In this document: positions 17,519 through 26,651 of the stretch, one piece after another
Numbering within the stretch: the stretch's first letter is position 1
How the letters are laid out: every line of letters starts with the position of its first letter
From: Xaviernesmea oryzae
GTDB lineage: Bacteria; Pseudomonadota; Alphaproteobacteria; Rhizobiales; Rhizobiaceae
Assembly (NCBI RefSeq): GCF_900109605.1
Contig: NZ_FOAM01000010.1
Coordinates: 1 to 64,000, forward strand
Direction: 5' to 3'
Length of the DNA: 64,000 nt
Position numbers and translations under genes: made by a program
Notes under the pieces: generated by a model
Seen by the model: the letters and a program-made list of their open reading frames with translations, nothing else
Databases searched by the model: none
Told to the model about the DNA's origin: nothing

Positions 17519-17595
17519 TGGCGCACCCGACAGGATTCGAACCTGTGACCTTTGGAATCGGAATCCAACACTCTATCCAGCTGAGCTACGGGTGC
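17519..17595 (-). tRNA. tRNA-Arg (anticodon CCG)
   Basis: The minus strand folds as a tRNA of 77 bases. The acceptor GCACCCG (from 17595) pairs with CGGGTGC, the D-arm contains AGCTCAGCTGGATAGAGT, and the anticodon arm is TTGGA-TTCCGAT-TCCAA with anticodon CCG. The T-arm carries GGTTCGAATCC, and CCA is encoded at 17521-17519. The 3' end faces the toxin island, the side on which integrating elements usually insert. Confidence 0.97.
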
Positions 17596-17868
17596 ATCCA
17601 TCGGCCGCCGAGGCGCCGAAGCAGGTGGATGAGGCGTTCATAGCCTAGCTTGCGGCGGGCTTCAATGGGAAACCGGGGCTTTCCGGCAGAAAGCGGCGCG
17701 TGCTTGTGCGTAAGGGACGAGCGGGGGGCGGCGTGTGGTGTGGTGGGACGATCCGATGAGGGCCGGGCGGCGTAGGAGGAGATGGAAGGCTTGGCGTGCA
17801 GGCCAAAGCGCATATTTTAAAGCCGCCTTGTGGTGGCCGCTGCTGACGTGGCCGAGCGGGAGGAGTGG

Positions 17869-18570
17869 ATGATGCAGTCGTTGCGGCAGGGTTTCACCGC
17901 GCTCGTGATCGTGGCAAGCGGCGGCATAGGCGGTGCCGTCGCGCGGGCGCTGGACGGCGCGCCTGCGGCAGGCCAAGTTCTCCGTCTGTCTCGCAGCGTC
18001 GATGGGCTGGATATCACCGATGAGGCGCGTGTGGCTGCGGCGGCCGAGCGCATGAGCGGGGAGCTGGATGGTTTCGACCTGATTTTCGATGCCACCGGCG
18101 CGTTGGAGATCGCTGATGACCGGCCGGAAAAATCGCTGCGTGCGCTGGATCCCGCCGCCATGGCCCGGCAGTTCGCGGTCAATGCCATCGGCCCGGCGCT
18201 GTTGATCAAGCATTTCTCACCCTTCTTGCCGAGGGATCGGCGTGCGATCTTCGCCACGCTGTCGGCGCGGGTCGGCTCGATCGGCGATAACAGGCTGGGT
18301 GGCTGGATCTCCTACCGCGCGGCCAAGGCGGCGCTGAACCAGATCGTGCGCACGGCCTCGATTGAACTGGCGCGCAGCCGGCCGCAGAGCCTGCTCGTGG
18401 CGCTTCATCCCGGCACGGTGGCAACAAATCTGACACAGACCTATGGGCAGGGGCATGACAAAATGGCGCCGGATGCGGCCGCCCACCGGCTTCTGGCCGC
18501 GCTGGATGGCCTGCCGGACGACGCGAATGGCGGCTTTTTCGCCTATGATGGCAGCAGGATCGAATGGTGA
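17869..18570 (+). CDS. Short-chain dehydrogenase/reductase (C-factor-like)
   Basis: This SDR-fold protein of about 233 residues is probably an NAD(P)-dependent oxidoreductase. It has a glycine-rich cofactor loop (VIVASGGIGGAVA), an NAIGP segment in place of the NAG motif, a serine strand (IFATLSARVGS) and the YRAAK catalytic Tyr-Lys pair, followed by the HPGTVATNL segment found in CsgA/C-factor-like SDRs. I start at the ATG at 17869 because GGGAGGAG lies just before it; a longer GTG start at 17830 lacks support. Its stop overlaps the photolyase start by 7 bases, so the two are translated together. The substrate is unknown. Confidence 0.88.
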   Translation: MMQSLRQGFTALVIVASGGIGGAVARALDGAPAAGQVLRLSRSVDGLDITDEARVAAAAERMSGELDGFDLIFDATGALEIADDRPEKSLRALDPAAMARQFAVNAIGPALLIKHFSPFLPRDRRAIFATLSARVGSIGDNRLGGWISYRAAKAALNQIVRTASIELARSRPQSLLVALHPGTVATNLTQTYGQGHDKMAPDAAAHRLLAALDGLPDDANGGFFAYDGSRIEW

Positions 18571-20150
18571 GCGCGCGCAATCTGATCCTGATCCTCGGCG
18601 ATCAGCTGTCCCTCGATGTCAGCAGCCTCAACGGCGCTGACCCGAAGATTGACCGCGTGGTTCTCTGTGAGGTGATGGAGGAGGCAACTTATGTGCGCCA
18701 TCACCCCAAGAAGATCGCCTTTCTCTTTTCCGCCATGCGCCATTTCGCCGAAGCGCTGAGGCACAAGGGCTTTTCGGTCGATTACACCAAGCTCGACGAT
18801 GTCGACAACAGCGGCTCCTTCACCGGCGAAGTGCGGCGGGCGGTGCGTGCGCTTCGGCCTGAGCGGCTGATCGTTACCGAGCCGGGCGAATATCGCGTGG
18901 CGCAGGCCATGGCCGGCTGGCAGCGGGATTTCAACCTGCCGGTCGAGATCCGTGACGACAGGCGCTTTCTCTGTTCGCGCGCAGACTTCGCCGCCTGGGC
19001 CAAGGGTCGCAAGGCGCTGCGCATGGAATATTTCTACCGAGACATGCGCCGTCGGACCGGCCTTTTAATGGATGGCGACCAGCCGGTCGGGGGACGCTGG
19101 AATTTCGATGCGGAAAACCGAAAGCCAGCCTCGCAAGCGGGCGACGACCTGTTTGCGCCGCCCGCCAGACGCGCGATCCGGCCTGATCGGATCACCGCGC
19201 AGGTGCTCGAGTTGGTGTCAGCACGGTTTTCGGCGCATTTCGGTAGCCTCGAGGGTTTCGATTTCGCGGTGACGGCCAAGGACGCCGAATCTCTGGTCGA
19301 TGATTTCGTCACCCATCATCTGCCATCCTTCGGCGACCGGCAGGATGCGATGCTCACGGCCGATCCCGTGCTCAGCCATTCGCTGCTGTCCTTCTATGTC
19401 AATGCCGGCCTGCTGGATCCGCTCTCCGTCTGCCGCCGGGTCGAGGCTGCTTATCGAGCGGGCAAGGCGCCACTAAACGCTGCGGAAGGCTTTATCCGCC
19501 AGATCATCGGCTGGCGGGAATATGTGCGCGGCATCTACTGGCTGCAGATGCCCGGCTACGCCGAAAACAATGCGCTCGACGCCAGCCGCGCCTTGCCGGA
19601 TTTTTACTGGACGGGCGAAACCAAAATGGCCTGCGTCAGTGCCGTCGTTCGCCAGACACGGGACATGGCCTATGCCCACCATATCCAGCGGCTGATGATC
19701 ACAGGCAACTTCGCGCTTCTGGCGGGCATCGACCCGCAGGCTGTGCATCGCTGGTATCTGGAGGTCTATGCCGATGCCTATGAATGGGTGGAAATGCCCA
19801 ATGTCATCGGTATGAGCCAGTTTGCCGATGGCGGGCTGCTCGGCTCCAAGCCCTATGCCGCCGGCGGCAGCTATATCAACCGCATGTCCAATTATTGCGG
19901 TGGCTGCGCCTATGACGTGAAGAAGAAGACGGGCACGGATGCCTGCCCCTTCAACGCGCTCTACTGGGACTTTCTCGCCCGGCACGAAAGTCGCTTCCGC
20001 AGCAATCGGCGCATGGCGCCCGTCTATGCCAGCTGGGCGCGGATGGCGCCGGAAACGCGCAAGGCCTATCGCGAGAGCGCGGCCGCCTTCCTGCGCGACC
20101 TCGACCGAGCCCCCAAAACCTACGGACAGATTGAGCCTGATCAAGCATGA
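18564..20150 (+). CDS. phrB: Iron-sulfur bacterial cryptochrome/(6-4) photolyase, PhrB-like
   Basis: This 528-residue protein is a prokaryotic FeS-BCP photolyase, which repairs UV (6-4) photoproducts or senses light using FAD and a lumazine antenna. The N-terminal Rossmann domain starts LILILGDQLS. The C-terminal half carries the FAD-binding helical domain. Cysteines at 357, 445, 448 and 461 (ACVSAV, YCGGC, DACPFN) have exactly the spacing of the four [4Fe-4S] ligands of Agrobacterium PhrB (350, 438, 441, 454), shifted by seven. It overlaps the upstream SDR by 7 bases, implying a two-gene operon. A role in (6-4) repair is inferred from the family. Confidence 0.92.
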   Translation: MVSARNLILILGDQLSLDVSSLNGADPKIDRVVLCEVMEEATYVRHHPKKIAFLFSAMRHFAEALRHKGFSVDYTKLDDVDNSGSFTGEVRRAVRALRPERLIVTEPGEYRVAQAMAGWQRDFNLPVEIRDDRRFLCSRADFAAWAKGRKALRMEYFYRDMRRRTGLLMDGDQPVGGRWNFDAENRKPASQAGDDLFAPPARRAIRPDRITAQVLELVSARFSAHFGSLEGFDFAVTAKDAESLVDDFVTHHLPSFGDRQDAMLTADPVLSHSLLSFYVNAGLLDPLSVCRRVEAAYRAGKAPLNAAEGFIRQIIGWREYVRGIYWLQMPGYAENNALDASRALPDFYWTGETKMACVSAVVRQTRDMAYAHHIQRLMITGNFALLAGIDPQAVHRWYLEVYADAYEWVEMPNVIGMSQFADGGLLGSKPYAAGGSYINRMSNYCGGCAYDVKKKTGTDACPFNALYWDFLARHESRFRSNRRMAPVYASWARMAPETRKAYRESAAAFLRDLDRAPKTYGQIEPDQA

Positions 20151-20228
20151 AACCAGCCGGCAAATGAAGCTGGCACTCATTATATATAGAGGGCCAGATT
20201 TTCATGCGGGCCGGCTGCTGATCTGGGC

Positions 20229-20260
20229 GGGGCAGGCCGGTTGTCGAACGGGCCTGCCCC
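20229..20260. terminator. Stem-loop between convergent photolyase and xylG genes
   Basis: GGGGCAGGCC at 20229-20238 pairs perfectly with GGCCTGCCCC at 20251-20260 around a 12-base loop. It lies between two convergent genes, and short T-rich words follow on the plus side. There is no strong U-run, so termination may be only partly intrinsic. Confidence 0.65.
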
Positions 20261-20279
20261 TGTCGGTTTCGTGTCGCGC

Positions 20280-21065
20280 TCAGGCCATCTGCATGGCGCC
20301 CGGGCCGGGAACGGCCTTGGCCGGAACCTTGCCCAGAATGATCATGCCCAGCACCTCGTCCTTGGTCACGTCCTCCGTGCGGGCGTGACCGACGACCTGG
20401 CCGTTCTTCATCACCGAGACGCGGTCGGCCAGGTCGAAGACATCGTGGATGTCGTGGCTGATCAGGAAGATGCCGATGCCTTCGCGCTTCAGCTGCTTGA
20501 TCAGTTCGCCGACCTGCGCCGTTTCCTGGGGGCCAAGCGCCGCGGTCGGCTCGTCCATGATCAGGATGCGGGCATTGAAGAGGATGGCGCGGGCAATCGC
20601 CACCGACTGCCGCTGCCCGCCCGAAAGCGCCTTCACCGGCTCCTTGAAGCGGCGGAAGTTCGGGTTCAGCCGGCCCATGACCTCGCGGGCCTTGGCCTCC
20701 ATGGCCACGTCGTCCAGCGTGCCCCACGGGGTGCGCAGCTCGCGGCCGAGATAGAGATTGGCGGCAGCGTCGACATTGTCGGCGACGGCGAGCGTCTGGT
20801 AGATGGTCTCGATGCCGTATTTCTTGGCGTCGCGCGGATTGCCGATCTCGGCCGGCTCGCCATTGATCAGGATCTCGCCACCATCGCGCTTGTAGGCGCC
20901 GGAAAGGATCTTGATCAGCGTTGACTTGCCGGCGCCATTGTGGCCGAGCAGGGCCACGACCTCGCCGGGATAGAGATCGACCGAGGCATTATCCACGGCA
21001 TGGATGCCGCCGAAGGAGATCGAGATGTTCCGCATTTCCACGAGCGGCGTCTGATTGTCCAACAT
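20280..21065 (-). CDS. xylG: D-xylose-type ABC transporter ATPase
   Basis: This 261-residue single ATPase domain energises sugar uptake. It has Walker [10 protein letters not shown], signature [15 protein letters not shown], Walker [12 protein letters not shown] and the switch histidine in [11 protein letters not shown]. It is half the size of enteric XylG or GguA, which have two ATPase domains; single-domain ATPases are known in rhizobial FrcA/XylG-like systems. It is the last gene of the minus-strand xylF-xylH-xylG operon, 46 bases after xylH. Xylose specificity rests on the XylF neighbour and the adjacent XylR; other sugars are possible. Confidence 0.88.
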   Translation of the reverse strand: MLDNQTPLVEMRNISISFGGIHAVDNASVDLYPGEVVALLGHNGAGKSTLIKILSGAYKRDGGEILINGEPAEIGNPRDAKKYGIETIYQTLAVADNVDAAANLYLGRELRTPWGTLDDVAMEAKAREVMGRLNPNFRRFKEPVKALSGGQRQSVAIARAILFNARILIMDEPTAALGPQETAQVGELIKQLKREGIGIFLISHDIHDVFDLADRVSVMKNGQVVGHARTEDVTKDEVLGMIILGKVPAKAVPGPGAMQMA

Positions 21066-21111
21066 GGTCCTCTTCCTTAAGACTGTGACCGAAGGAGCGC
21101 GATAAATCGGC

Positions 21112-22425
21112 TCACTTGGCGCGCGCGCGGTAGACGGTGTCGAGCCAGACGGCGATGACGAGCACCATGCCGACGACGATGCGCTGCAGCGGGCTGTCGA
21201 TGCCGAGCAGCACCATGCCGGACTGTAGCGACTGCATCACGAAAGCGCCGAGCATGGCGCCGGCGATCGTGCCGGTGCCGCCGGCCAGCGAGGTGCCGCC
21301 GATGACGGCCGCCGCGATCGTATAAAGCTCGTCCAGTTCGCCCTGCGCATTGGTCGCGGCGTTGAGCCGGGCCGTCGAAATCGCCGCCGCGATGGCGCAG
21401 AGCGCGCCCATCAGCGTGAAGATGCGCACGGTGACCCAGCGGGTCTTGATGCCCGCAAGCTCGGCAGCCTCGGGATTGCCACCGATGGCGAAGACATAGC
21501 GGCCGAAGCGCAGGCGGGTGGAGATGAAAGTCATGATGATGCCGGCCGCGATCGCCATCAGCACGGGAACGGCGATGCCATGCGGGATCAGCAGCCCGCC
21601 TTCGGGCCAGGCGATGGCGTTGGCATCGGCATAGCGGCGGGCAATGTTGGCCGGCCAGTAGTAGGAATTGGCGACGGTGACGAAGCCCAGCACCATGACA
21701 CAGCCGACGCCGCCCAGGACATATTCCGCCCAGACCGGCCTGCGGGGAAAGCCGAAGCGCTTGCGCTGGCGGCGCGCATGCAGGAGCGCCCAGATGATCG
21801 CAAGGCAGGCGACGAGGCCGACGATCCAGCTGGCGGTCGCGCCGATCGAGCCTTCGGTGCCGCCGCCCATCAGGCGGAAGGTGGGGTCCATCGGCGCCAC
21901 GGTCTGGCCCGAGGTGACGAACCAGGTGGCGCCGCGCCAGACCAGCAGGCCGCCAAGGGTGACGATGAAGGAGGGCACGCCGAGAAAGGCGATGATCAGC
22001 CCATGCAGCGCGCCGATGGCAGCGCCGGTGACAAGACCGATCAGGAGCGTCAGGGCCCAGATGGCGGGATGGCCGAGACCGAGATATTGCGGCAGGATCT
22101 GCGCCTGGGCGACGCCCATCACCATGCCGCAGAAGCCGAGCACGGAGCCGACCGAGAGGTCGATGTTGCGCGTGACGATGACCAGCACCATGCCGGTGGC
22201 CATCACGGCGACCGAGGATGTCTGCACCGTCAGGTTCCACAGATTGCGCGGCGTCAGAAACAGGCCGCCGGTGGAAATCTGGAAGCTTACCCAGATGATC
22301 AGGAGCGCCCCGATCATGCCGAGGAGGCGCGTGTCGATTTCGGTCGCGCGGAAGAAGCGGCGCACCGGATTTTCATTGGCGCCGCGCGCCACGTTCAGAT
22401 GCACGCTGTTGATCGTGTCGGCCAT
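21112..22425 (-). CDS. xylH: D-xylose-type ABC transporter permease
   Basis: This permease of about 437 residues belongs to the BPD_transp_2 (XylH/RbsC) family and forms the inner-membrane channel. It has some ten or more membrane segments and family motifs [32 protein letters not shown] and [21 protein letters not shown] start at [10 protein letters not shown] (22425); the upstream 24 codons lie in the intercistronic region and look non-coding. It is separated from xylF by 286 bases carrying two strong hairpins. Confidence 0.9.
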   Translation of the reverse strand: MADTINSVHLNVARGANENPVRRFFRATEIDTRLLGMIGALLIIWVSFQISTGGLFLTPRNLWNLTVQTSSVAVMATGMVLVIVTRNIDLSVGSVLGFCGMVMGVAQAQILPQYLGLGHPAIWALTLLIGLVTGAAIGALHGLIIAFLGVPSFIVTLGGLLVWRGATWFVTSGQTVAPMDPTFRLMGGGTEGSIGATASWIVGLVACLAIIWALLHARRQRKRFGFPRRPVWAEYVLGGVGCVMVLGFVTVANSYYWPANIARRYADANAIAWPEGGLLIPHGIAVPVLMAIAAGIIMTFISTRLRFGRYVFAIGGNPEAAELAGIKTRWVTVRIFTLMGALCAIAAAISTARLNAATNAQGELDELYTIAAAVIGGTSLAGGTGTIAGAMLGAFVMQSLQSGMVLLGIDSPLQRIVVGMVLVIAVWLDTVYRARAK

Positions 22426-22565
22426 GATGCTGGCGCTCTCCTCAACCCCTTGAAGATCGTCTCGAGGCGGCCGGTCAACCGGCAGTCTCTCAGGCACGTG
22501 CGCCCTGGCCGAACCCTGCTTTCGGCAGCGGGTCGCTCAGGCAGGGCTTGGCCTTCTGTGAAGCA

Positions 22566-22601
22566 GGACCACGATGCAGGCTGGCGGCTGCATCGTGGTC
22601 C
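22566..22601. promoter_or_regulatory. Perfect 14-bp stem-loop between xylF and xylH
   Basis: GGACCACGATGCAG (22566-22579) pairs without mismatch with CTGCATCGTGGTCC (22588-22601) around an 8-base loop. It is not followed by a U-run on the minus strand, so it looks like an RNA-stabilising or attenuating hairpin that keeps xylF mRNA abundant compared with xylHG. Confidence 0.7.
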
Positions 22602-22665
22602 ACGGCCTCCAGGCAATCGCCACCGCAAAAGGCGACGGATCCTGCGCGGTGGCCGGTTTGCATCC

Positions 22666-22704
22666 GTCTTGCCGATGGGGCGCTCACGCTCCTATCGGCA
22701 AGAC
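22666..22704. promoter_or_regulatory. Stem-loop directly after xylF
   Basis: GTCTTGCCGAT (22666-22676) pairs perfectly with ATCGGCAAGAC (22694-22704) around a 17-base loop, 8 bases past the xylF stop codon. With the second hairpin downstream, it probably protects the binding-protein transcript from 3' decay or causes partial termination. Confidence 0.65.
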
Positions 22705-22711
22705 GTCGTCC

Positions 22712-23752
22712 TTACTTGCAGGCGGGGACCTTGTCGCCCTTGACGCCCTGGCAGGCTTCCGCCTTGGTGATCCAGCCGGCGTCGATCACGGTGCCGAGAT
22801 TGGCCTGGGTGATCGGCTGCGGCTTCAGGAAGACCGACTTCATCTCGGCCTTTTTCGGGCCGCCATTGAAGGTCTGGACGCCGGAGATCTGGTCCATGGT
22901 CTTGCCACCGGCCAGCTCCACGGCGATTTCGGCGGCGCGCTTGCCGAGTTCGCGGCTGTCCTTCCAGACGGACACGGTCTGGGTGCCGAGTGCGACGCGG
23001 TTCAGCGCGGCCTTGTCGGCATCCTGGCCGGACACCGGAACGGAGCCGGCGAGGCCCTGGGCGTCGAGCGCGGCAATGGCGCCACCGGCCGTGCCGTCGT
23101 TGGAAGCGACCACCGCGTCGATCTTGTTGTCGTTGGCGGTGAGGAACTGCTCCATGTTCTTCTGGGCGATTTCCGGCTTCCAGCCATCGGTATAGGCTTC
23201 ACCGACGTTCTTGATCTTGCCGGCGTCGATGGCGGCCTTGACCACTTCCATCTGGCCCGAGAACAGGAAGTCGGCATTCGGATCGGCGGAGGAGCCCTTG
23301 ATGAAGACGTAATTGCCTTCCGGCTTGACCTTGAAGACCTCCTGCGCCTGCAGGCGGCCGACTTCCTTGTTGTCGAAGGTGATGTAGAAGGCGGCCGGGT
23401 TCTCGATCAGGCGGTCATAGCCCACGACCGGAATGCCTTCAGCCGCTGCCTTTTCGATGGCCGGGCCGATGGCGTCGGAATCCTGGGCCAGAACGATCAG
23501 TGCATTGGCGCCCTGCGAAATCAACGATTCCACGTCGGTCAGCTGCTTGGCCGGCGACGACTGGGCATCGGCGGAAATGTACTTGTCGCCGGACTTGGCG
23601 AGCGCGGCCTTGATGGCGGCCTCGTCCGTCTTCCAGCGCTCTTCCTGGAAGTTCGACCAGGAGACGCCGACGACGAGATCCTTCGCCTGGGCAACCGAAT
23701 TGAGCGACATGATGACGGCAAGGCCCGTCATCAGCTTGAACACTGATGTCAT
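22712..23752 (-). CDS. xylF: D-xylose ABC transporter substrate-binding protein
   Basis: This 346-residue periplasmic sugar-binding protein has a signal peptide (about residues 1-23, [19 protein letters not shown]) followed by a type I periplasmic-binding fold. XylF-like motifs include [60 protein letters not shown] and [10 protein letters not shown]. It is the first gene of the operon, read divergently from xylR, with a promoter and palindromic operator in between. Two hairpins downstream fit the need for excess binding protein over permease. Confidence 0.93.
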   Translation of the reverse strand: MTSVFKLMTGLAVIMSLNSVAQAKDLVVGVSWSNFQEERWKTDEAAIKAALAKSGDKYISADAQSSPAKQLTDVESLISQGANALIVLAQDSDAIGPAIEKAAAEGIPVVGYDRLIENPAAFYITFDNKEVGRLQAQEVFKVKPEGNYVFIKGSSADPNADFLFSGQMEVVKAAIDAGKIKNVGEAYTDGWKPEIAQKNMEQFLTANDNKIDAVVASNDGTAGGAIAALDAQGLAGSVPVSGQDADKAALNRVALGTQTVSVWKDSRELGKRAAEIAVELAGGKTMDQISGVQTFNGGPKKAEMKSVFLKPQPITQANLGTVIDAGWITKAEACQGVKGDKVPACK

Positions 23753-23840
23753 GAAGTCCTCCCAAAGGCCGGCCTCCCGCCCGAACCTCCCGGGCGGCTC
23801 CCATCAGCCGGCATATGACCGGAAAGACCGGAAATCCGGT

Positions 23841-23861
23841 TTTTCTCGACAGTCGAGAAAA
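23841..23861. promoter_or_regulatory. Palindromic XylR operator
   Basis: TTTTCTCGAC-A-GTCGAGAAAA is a perfect 21-base palindrome in the xylF-xylR gap. It lies directly downstream of the predicted -10 of the xylF promoter, so it covers the expected transcription start. Bound ROK-family XylR would block initiation there. The link to XylR is inferred from position. Confidence 0.75.
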
Positions 23862-23890
23862 TATTTGGCAGATAGAACTTGGCCTGTCAA
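23862..23890 (-). promoter_or_regulatory. xylF promoter (-35 TTGACA, -10 CAAATA)
   Basis: On the minus strand TTGACA (complement of 23885-23890) is followed after exactly 17 bases by CAAATA (complement of 23862-23867). The -35 is a perfect sigma-70 match and the -10 is fair. The transcript would start inside the XylR palindrome and have a leader of about 100 bases before xylF. Confidence 0.6.
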
Positions 23891-23952
23891 CATGGGTCAC
23901 AAGAGGATTTCGATCGAAACATGCGGCCGCGCCATGTCCACATTTGCCTGAG

Positions 23953-25191
23953 ATGGGCGTCGCGACGAGCGAGGCATGGATGCTGATCCGCTCGTCCACG
24001 CCAGAGGCGCTGCGCCAGAACAACAGCCTCGCCGTGCTCTCGGCCATGCGTCGGCAGGGCATGATGGCCCATACGGATCTCTGCGCGGAAACGGGGCTGG
24101 CCTCCGCCACCGTCTCTGCCATTACCGCCGTGCTTGAGCGCGATGGGGTGATCGAACGGCTGGAGCAGAAGCCGGCCGGCGGCCGCGGTCGTCCCCGTGT
24201 CCTCTTCCAGCCGCGCCGCGATTTCGGCTATGTCGCCGCTGTGCGCATTTCCTCCGACGTGGTCCAATATTCGCTGGTCGATTATGCTGGCCGGCTGATC
24301 GACCGCTTCGAGGAGGCGCGCGTGCATGCCGATGGCGCAACTACCGCATTCGGACAGAGCTTTCTCACTGCGCTCGCACGGCTTGCCGAACGCTCCCGCT
24401 TGGCGCGCGAGCAGGTTCTGGCGGTTTCGATCAGCTCCAAAGGCATCGTCGATGCCGATAGCGCTCGCCTCTTGTGGTCGCCGGTGCTTGGCGGCGCAAC
24501 GCTCGATTTCGCCGGGCTGATCAGGCCGCTCTGGCCCGCGCGGGTGATGCTGGCCAACGAGTCGCTGCTGGTTGCCCAGGCCATTGCCGGCAAACGGGAG
24601 GCGGAGGGACATGCGCCGGCGCTGGCCGCCCTCTCGCTCGGCCACAGCATCGGGCTTGGCGTCGCCCGGCGCGACCGGCATGGCGAATGGGAGGTCACGG
24701 CTCCGAATTTCGGCCATATGCAGCACATGGCCGGAGGTTCGCTCTGTCGTTGCGCGAGCCAGGGCTGCGTCGAGGCCTATGCGGGCTTTTACGCCGTGCT
24801 GCGCACCGCCTTCCAGGTTCCTCCGCAGACGATCCCCGCCAAATTCGTGCCGATCACGGAAATGGAAAAGATCGCGGCGCAGGCGCGCGCCGGCAACCGC
24901 ATGGCGATCTACGCTTTCCGCCAGGCGGGGCTGGCGCTCGGGGCGGGGCTGGCGCGGGTCATCAGCCTCTTCGGCCCCATGCCGGTGGCGGTGACCGGCC
25001 CTGGCCTTCGCTTTCTGCCGCTGATGCAGGACGGCCTGACCGATGCCTTTGCCGAAACCCATGAGGGGCGGCTGAATGGTGTGCCGCCGATCCTGCCGAT
25101 GACGGGCGAGGATGAGCTGGTCTTCGAAGGCCATGTGAGCCGAGCCCTGGCCGAGATCGACCTGACGCTGGCAACAGCGCGCGCGAGCTGA
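23953..25191 (+). CDS. xylR: ROK-family transcriptional repressor XylR
   Basis: This regulator of about 412 residues controls the divergent xylose genes. The N-terminal helix-turn-helix (SLAVLSAMRRQGMMAHTDLC...ATVSAITAVLERDGVI, with the GGRGRPRV wing) is followed by a ROK sugar-kinase-like domain. The zinc-binding signature appears as CRCASQGCVE near residue 270, a variant of CxCGxxGCxE. I start at the ATG at 23953 (MGVATSEAW), because the upstream 46 codons cross the promoter region; MLIRSSTP is another option. It is expected to release its operator on binding xylose or a derivative. Its transcript ends near the hairpin at 25213. Confidence 0.88.
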   Translation: MGVATSEAWMLIRSSTPEALRQNNSLAVLSAMRRQGMMAHTDLCAETGLASATVSAITAVLERDGVIERLEQKPAGGRGRPRVLFQPRRDFGYVAAVRISSDVVQYSLVDYAGRLIDRFEEARVHADGATTAFGQSFLTALARLAERSRLAREQVLAVSISSKGIVDADSARLLWSPVLGGATLDFAGLIRPLWPARVMLANESLLVAQAIAGKREAEGHAPALAALSLGHSIGLGVARRDRHGEWEVTAPNFGHMQHMAGGSLCRCASQGCVEAYAGFYAVLRTAFQVPPQTIPAKFVPITEMEKIAAQARAGNRMAIYAFRQAGLALGAGLARVISLFGPMPVAVTGPGLRFLPLMQDGLTDAFAETHEGRLNGVPPILPMTGEDELVFEGHVSRALAEIDLTLATARAS

Positions 25192-25209
25192 GCCGGACGG
25201 GGCGGCATT

Positions 25210-25238
25210 AAAAAACCCGGCAGTCGCCTGCCGGGTTT
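25210..25238. terminator. Bidirectional intrinsic terminator between xylR and iolG
   Basis: AAACCCGGCA (25213-25222) pairs with TGCCGGGTTT (25229-25238). On the minus strand the stem is followed by six U residues (A-run at 25210-25215), a good terminator for the inositol dehydrogenase gene. On the plus strand it has a shorter T-tract and can end xylR. Confidence 0.85.
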
Positions 25239-25268
25239 GGGTCAGATCGCCTTGCCTGTCCTGGTGGA

Positions 25269-26264
25269 TTAGAGCGCAACCTCGATCTGGCGCTTCTCCG
25301 TCACCGACTTCACGGCCGCATCCGCCAGCAGCAGGGCGGCGAGACCGTCTTTGCCGGAGGGTGAAATGGTCGCGCCTTCCTCGATGGCGGCGATGAAGCC
25401 GGCGATCTCGTTGGCATAGGCCTCGGTGTAGCGGGTCATGAAGAAATCATGCAGCGGCGGACGGGTATAGCCCTCGCCATTGGCGATCTCGATGGATACC
25501 GCACGCTGGTTTTCGGCCGAAACGACCCCCTTGGATCCATGCACCTCGATTCGCTGGTCATAGCCGTAGGTGGCGCGCCGCGAATTGGAAATCACGGCCT
25601 GTCGGCCGGACGCCGTCTGTAGAATCACCGACACGCTGTCGTAATCCCCGGCCTTGCCGATCTCCGGATCGACCAGCACGGCGGCATGCGCCGTCACCGT
25701 GACCGGCTCTTCGCCGAGCAGGAAGCGGGCCATGTCGAAATCATGGATGGTCATGTCGCGGAAGATGCCGCCCGAGCGCTTGATGTAATCGACCGGCGGG
25801 GCGCCGGGGTCGCGCGAGATGATCGTCACCATCTCGACATCACCGATCCGTCCCTCGTCGATTGCCTTGCGCACCGCCATGAAATGCGGATCGAAACGAC
25901 GGTTGAAGCCGACCATCAGCTTGCCGCCGGTCTGTTCCACCACGTCGAGGCAGGCACGCACGCGCTCGGCATCGAGATCCACGGGCTTTTCGCAGAAGAT
26001 CGCCTTGCCGGCGCGGGCGAAACGCTCGATCAGATCGGCGTGTGTGTCGGTCGGTGTGCAAATGACGACGGCGTCGATATCGCTGGCCGCTTCGATCGCC
26101 TCGATCGTGCGCACGTCGCAGCCAAAGGCGTCGGCAATCGCCTGCGCGGCCGCCGGGAAGGCATCGGCCACGGCCACGAGCTTTGCCTTGGCATCGGCGC
26201 TCACCGCCTTGGCGTGAACCTTGCCGATACGTCCGGCACCCAGAAGACCAAATCTGACAGTCAT
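25269..26264 (-). CDS. iolG: myo-Inositol 2-dehydrogenase
   Basis: This 331-residue Gfo/Idh/MocA oxidoreductase probably oxidises myo-inositol to scyllo-inosose with NAD, the first step of inositol catabolism. It has the Rossmann motif GLLGAGRIGKVHA, the catalytic Lys in CEKPVDL (K93), the Asp/His pair in FRDMTIHDFDMARF (D170, H174) and the IolG-type tail. I start at ATG 26264, preceded by GAGAGAAAA; the open frame extends 127 codons upstream through the promoter, but that part looks non-coding. A GGAA-N6-TTCC palindrome about 210 bases upstream matches the reported rhizobial IolR site, while no iolR or other iol gene is in the window. A relative acting on another cyclitol or sugar is possible. 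Confidence 0.85.
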   Translation of the reverse strand: MTVRFGLLGAGRIGKVHAKAVSADAKAKLVAVADAFPAAAQAIADAFGCDVRTIEAIEAASDIDAVVICTPTDTHADLIERFARAGKAIFCEKPVDLDAERVRACLDVVEQTGGKLMVGFNRRFDPHFMAVRKAIDEGRIGDVEMVTIISRDPGAPPVDYIKRSGGIFRDMTIHDFDMARFLLGEEPVTVTAHAAVLVDPEIGKAGDYDSVSVILQTASGRQAVISNSRRATYGYDQRIEVHGSKGVVSAENQRAVSIEIANGEGYTRPPLHDFFMTRYTEAYANEIAGFIAAIEEGATISPSGKDGLAALLLADAAVKSVTEKRQIEVAL

Positions 26265-26469
26265 GGTTTTTCTCTCGATCGCGCGGCCAAGGCCGCAGTT
26301 GAAGCGGGTGTGATCGCGCTCACCCTGCAAAAGCGCCGCGGACTGTGCCCGCTTGAAATCGTTGGGACCGTGCCGGCGCACAGCGCTCGAAGGCAGTGCC
26401 GCACGCCCGTCGCAATCCGTCCGTCTACACCATGTGTTTCGGAACGTATTGTTGAAAAAATCCAGTGGC

Positions 26470-26483
26470 GGAATGTTTATTCC
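26470..26483. promoter_or_regulatory. IolR-type operator upstream of iolG
   Basis: GGAA-TGTTTA-TTCC matches the GGAA-N6-TTCC palindrome reported for the RpiR-like repressor IolR in Sinorhizobium. A third half-site (ATTCC) follows within 10 bases, and a GGAA lies about 40 bases on the other side. The 387-base gap (26265-26651) must contain the promoters of iolG and possibly of the divergent DUF3329 gene. Confidence 0.6.
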
Positions 26484-26651
26484 GCTCATTCCACGGCCGT
26501 CAAGCGCTGGCTTCAGCACGGCGCCGCTTTCCCTCAAGGATGAGAGGCCACGGCTTTGTGAGCGAGAAAAACATCGACGCCCGGCATCTTCCCATTGAAT
26601 TTGCGGGGCAGGAGCCGCAAAACGCGGCTTTGCTGCATCCAAGAGGCCTCA

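Noticed and set aside
25269-26642. 457-residue version of the inositol dehydrogenase
   Set aside because: The 127 extra N-terminal residues lack similarity to the family, cross the operator and precede a proper Rossmann start with its own ribosome site.
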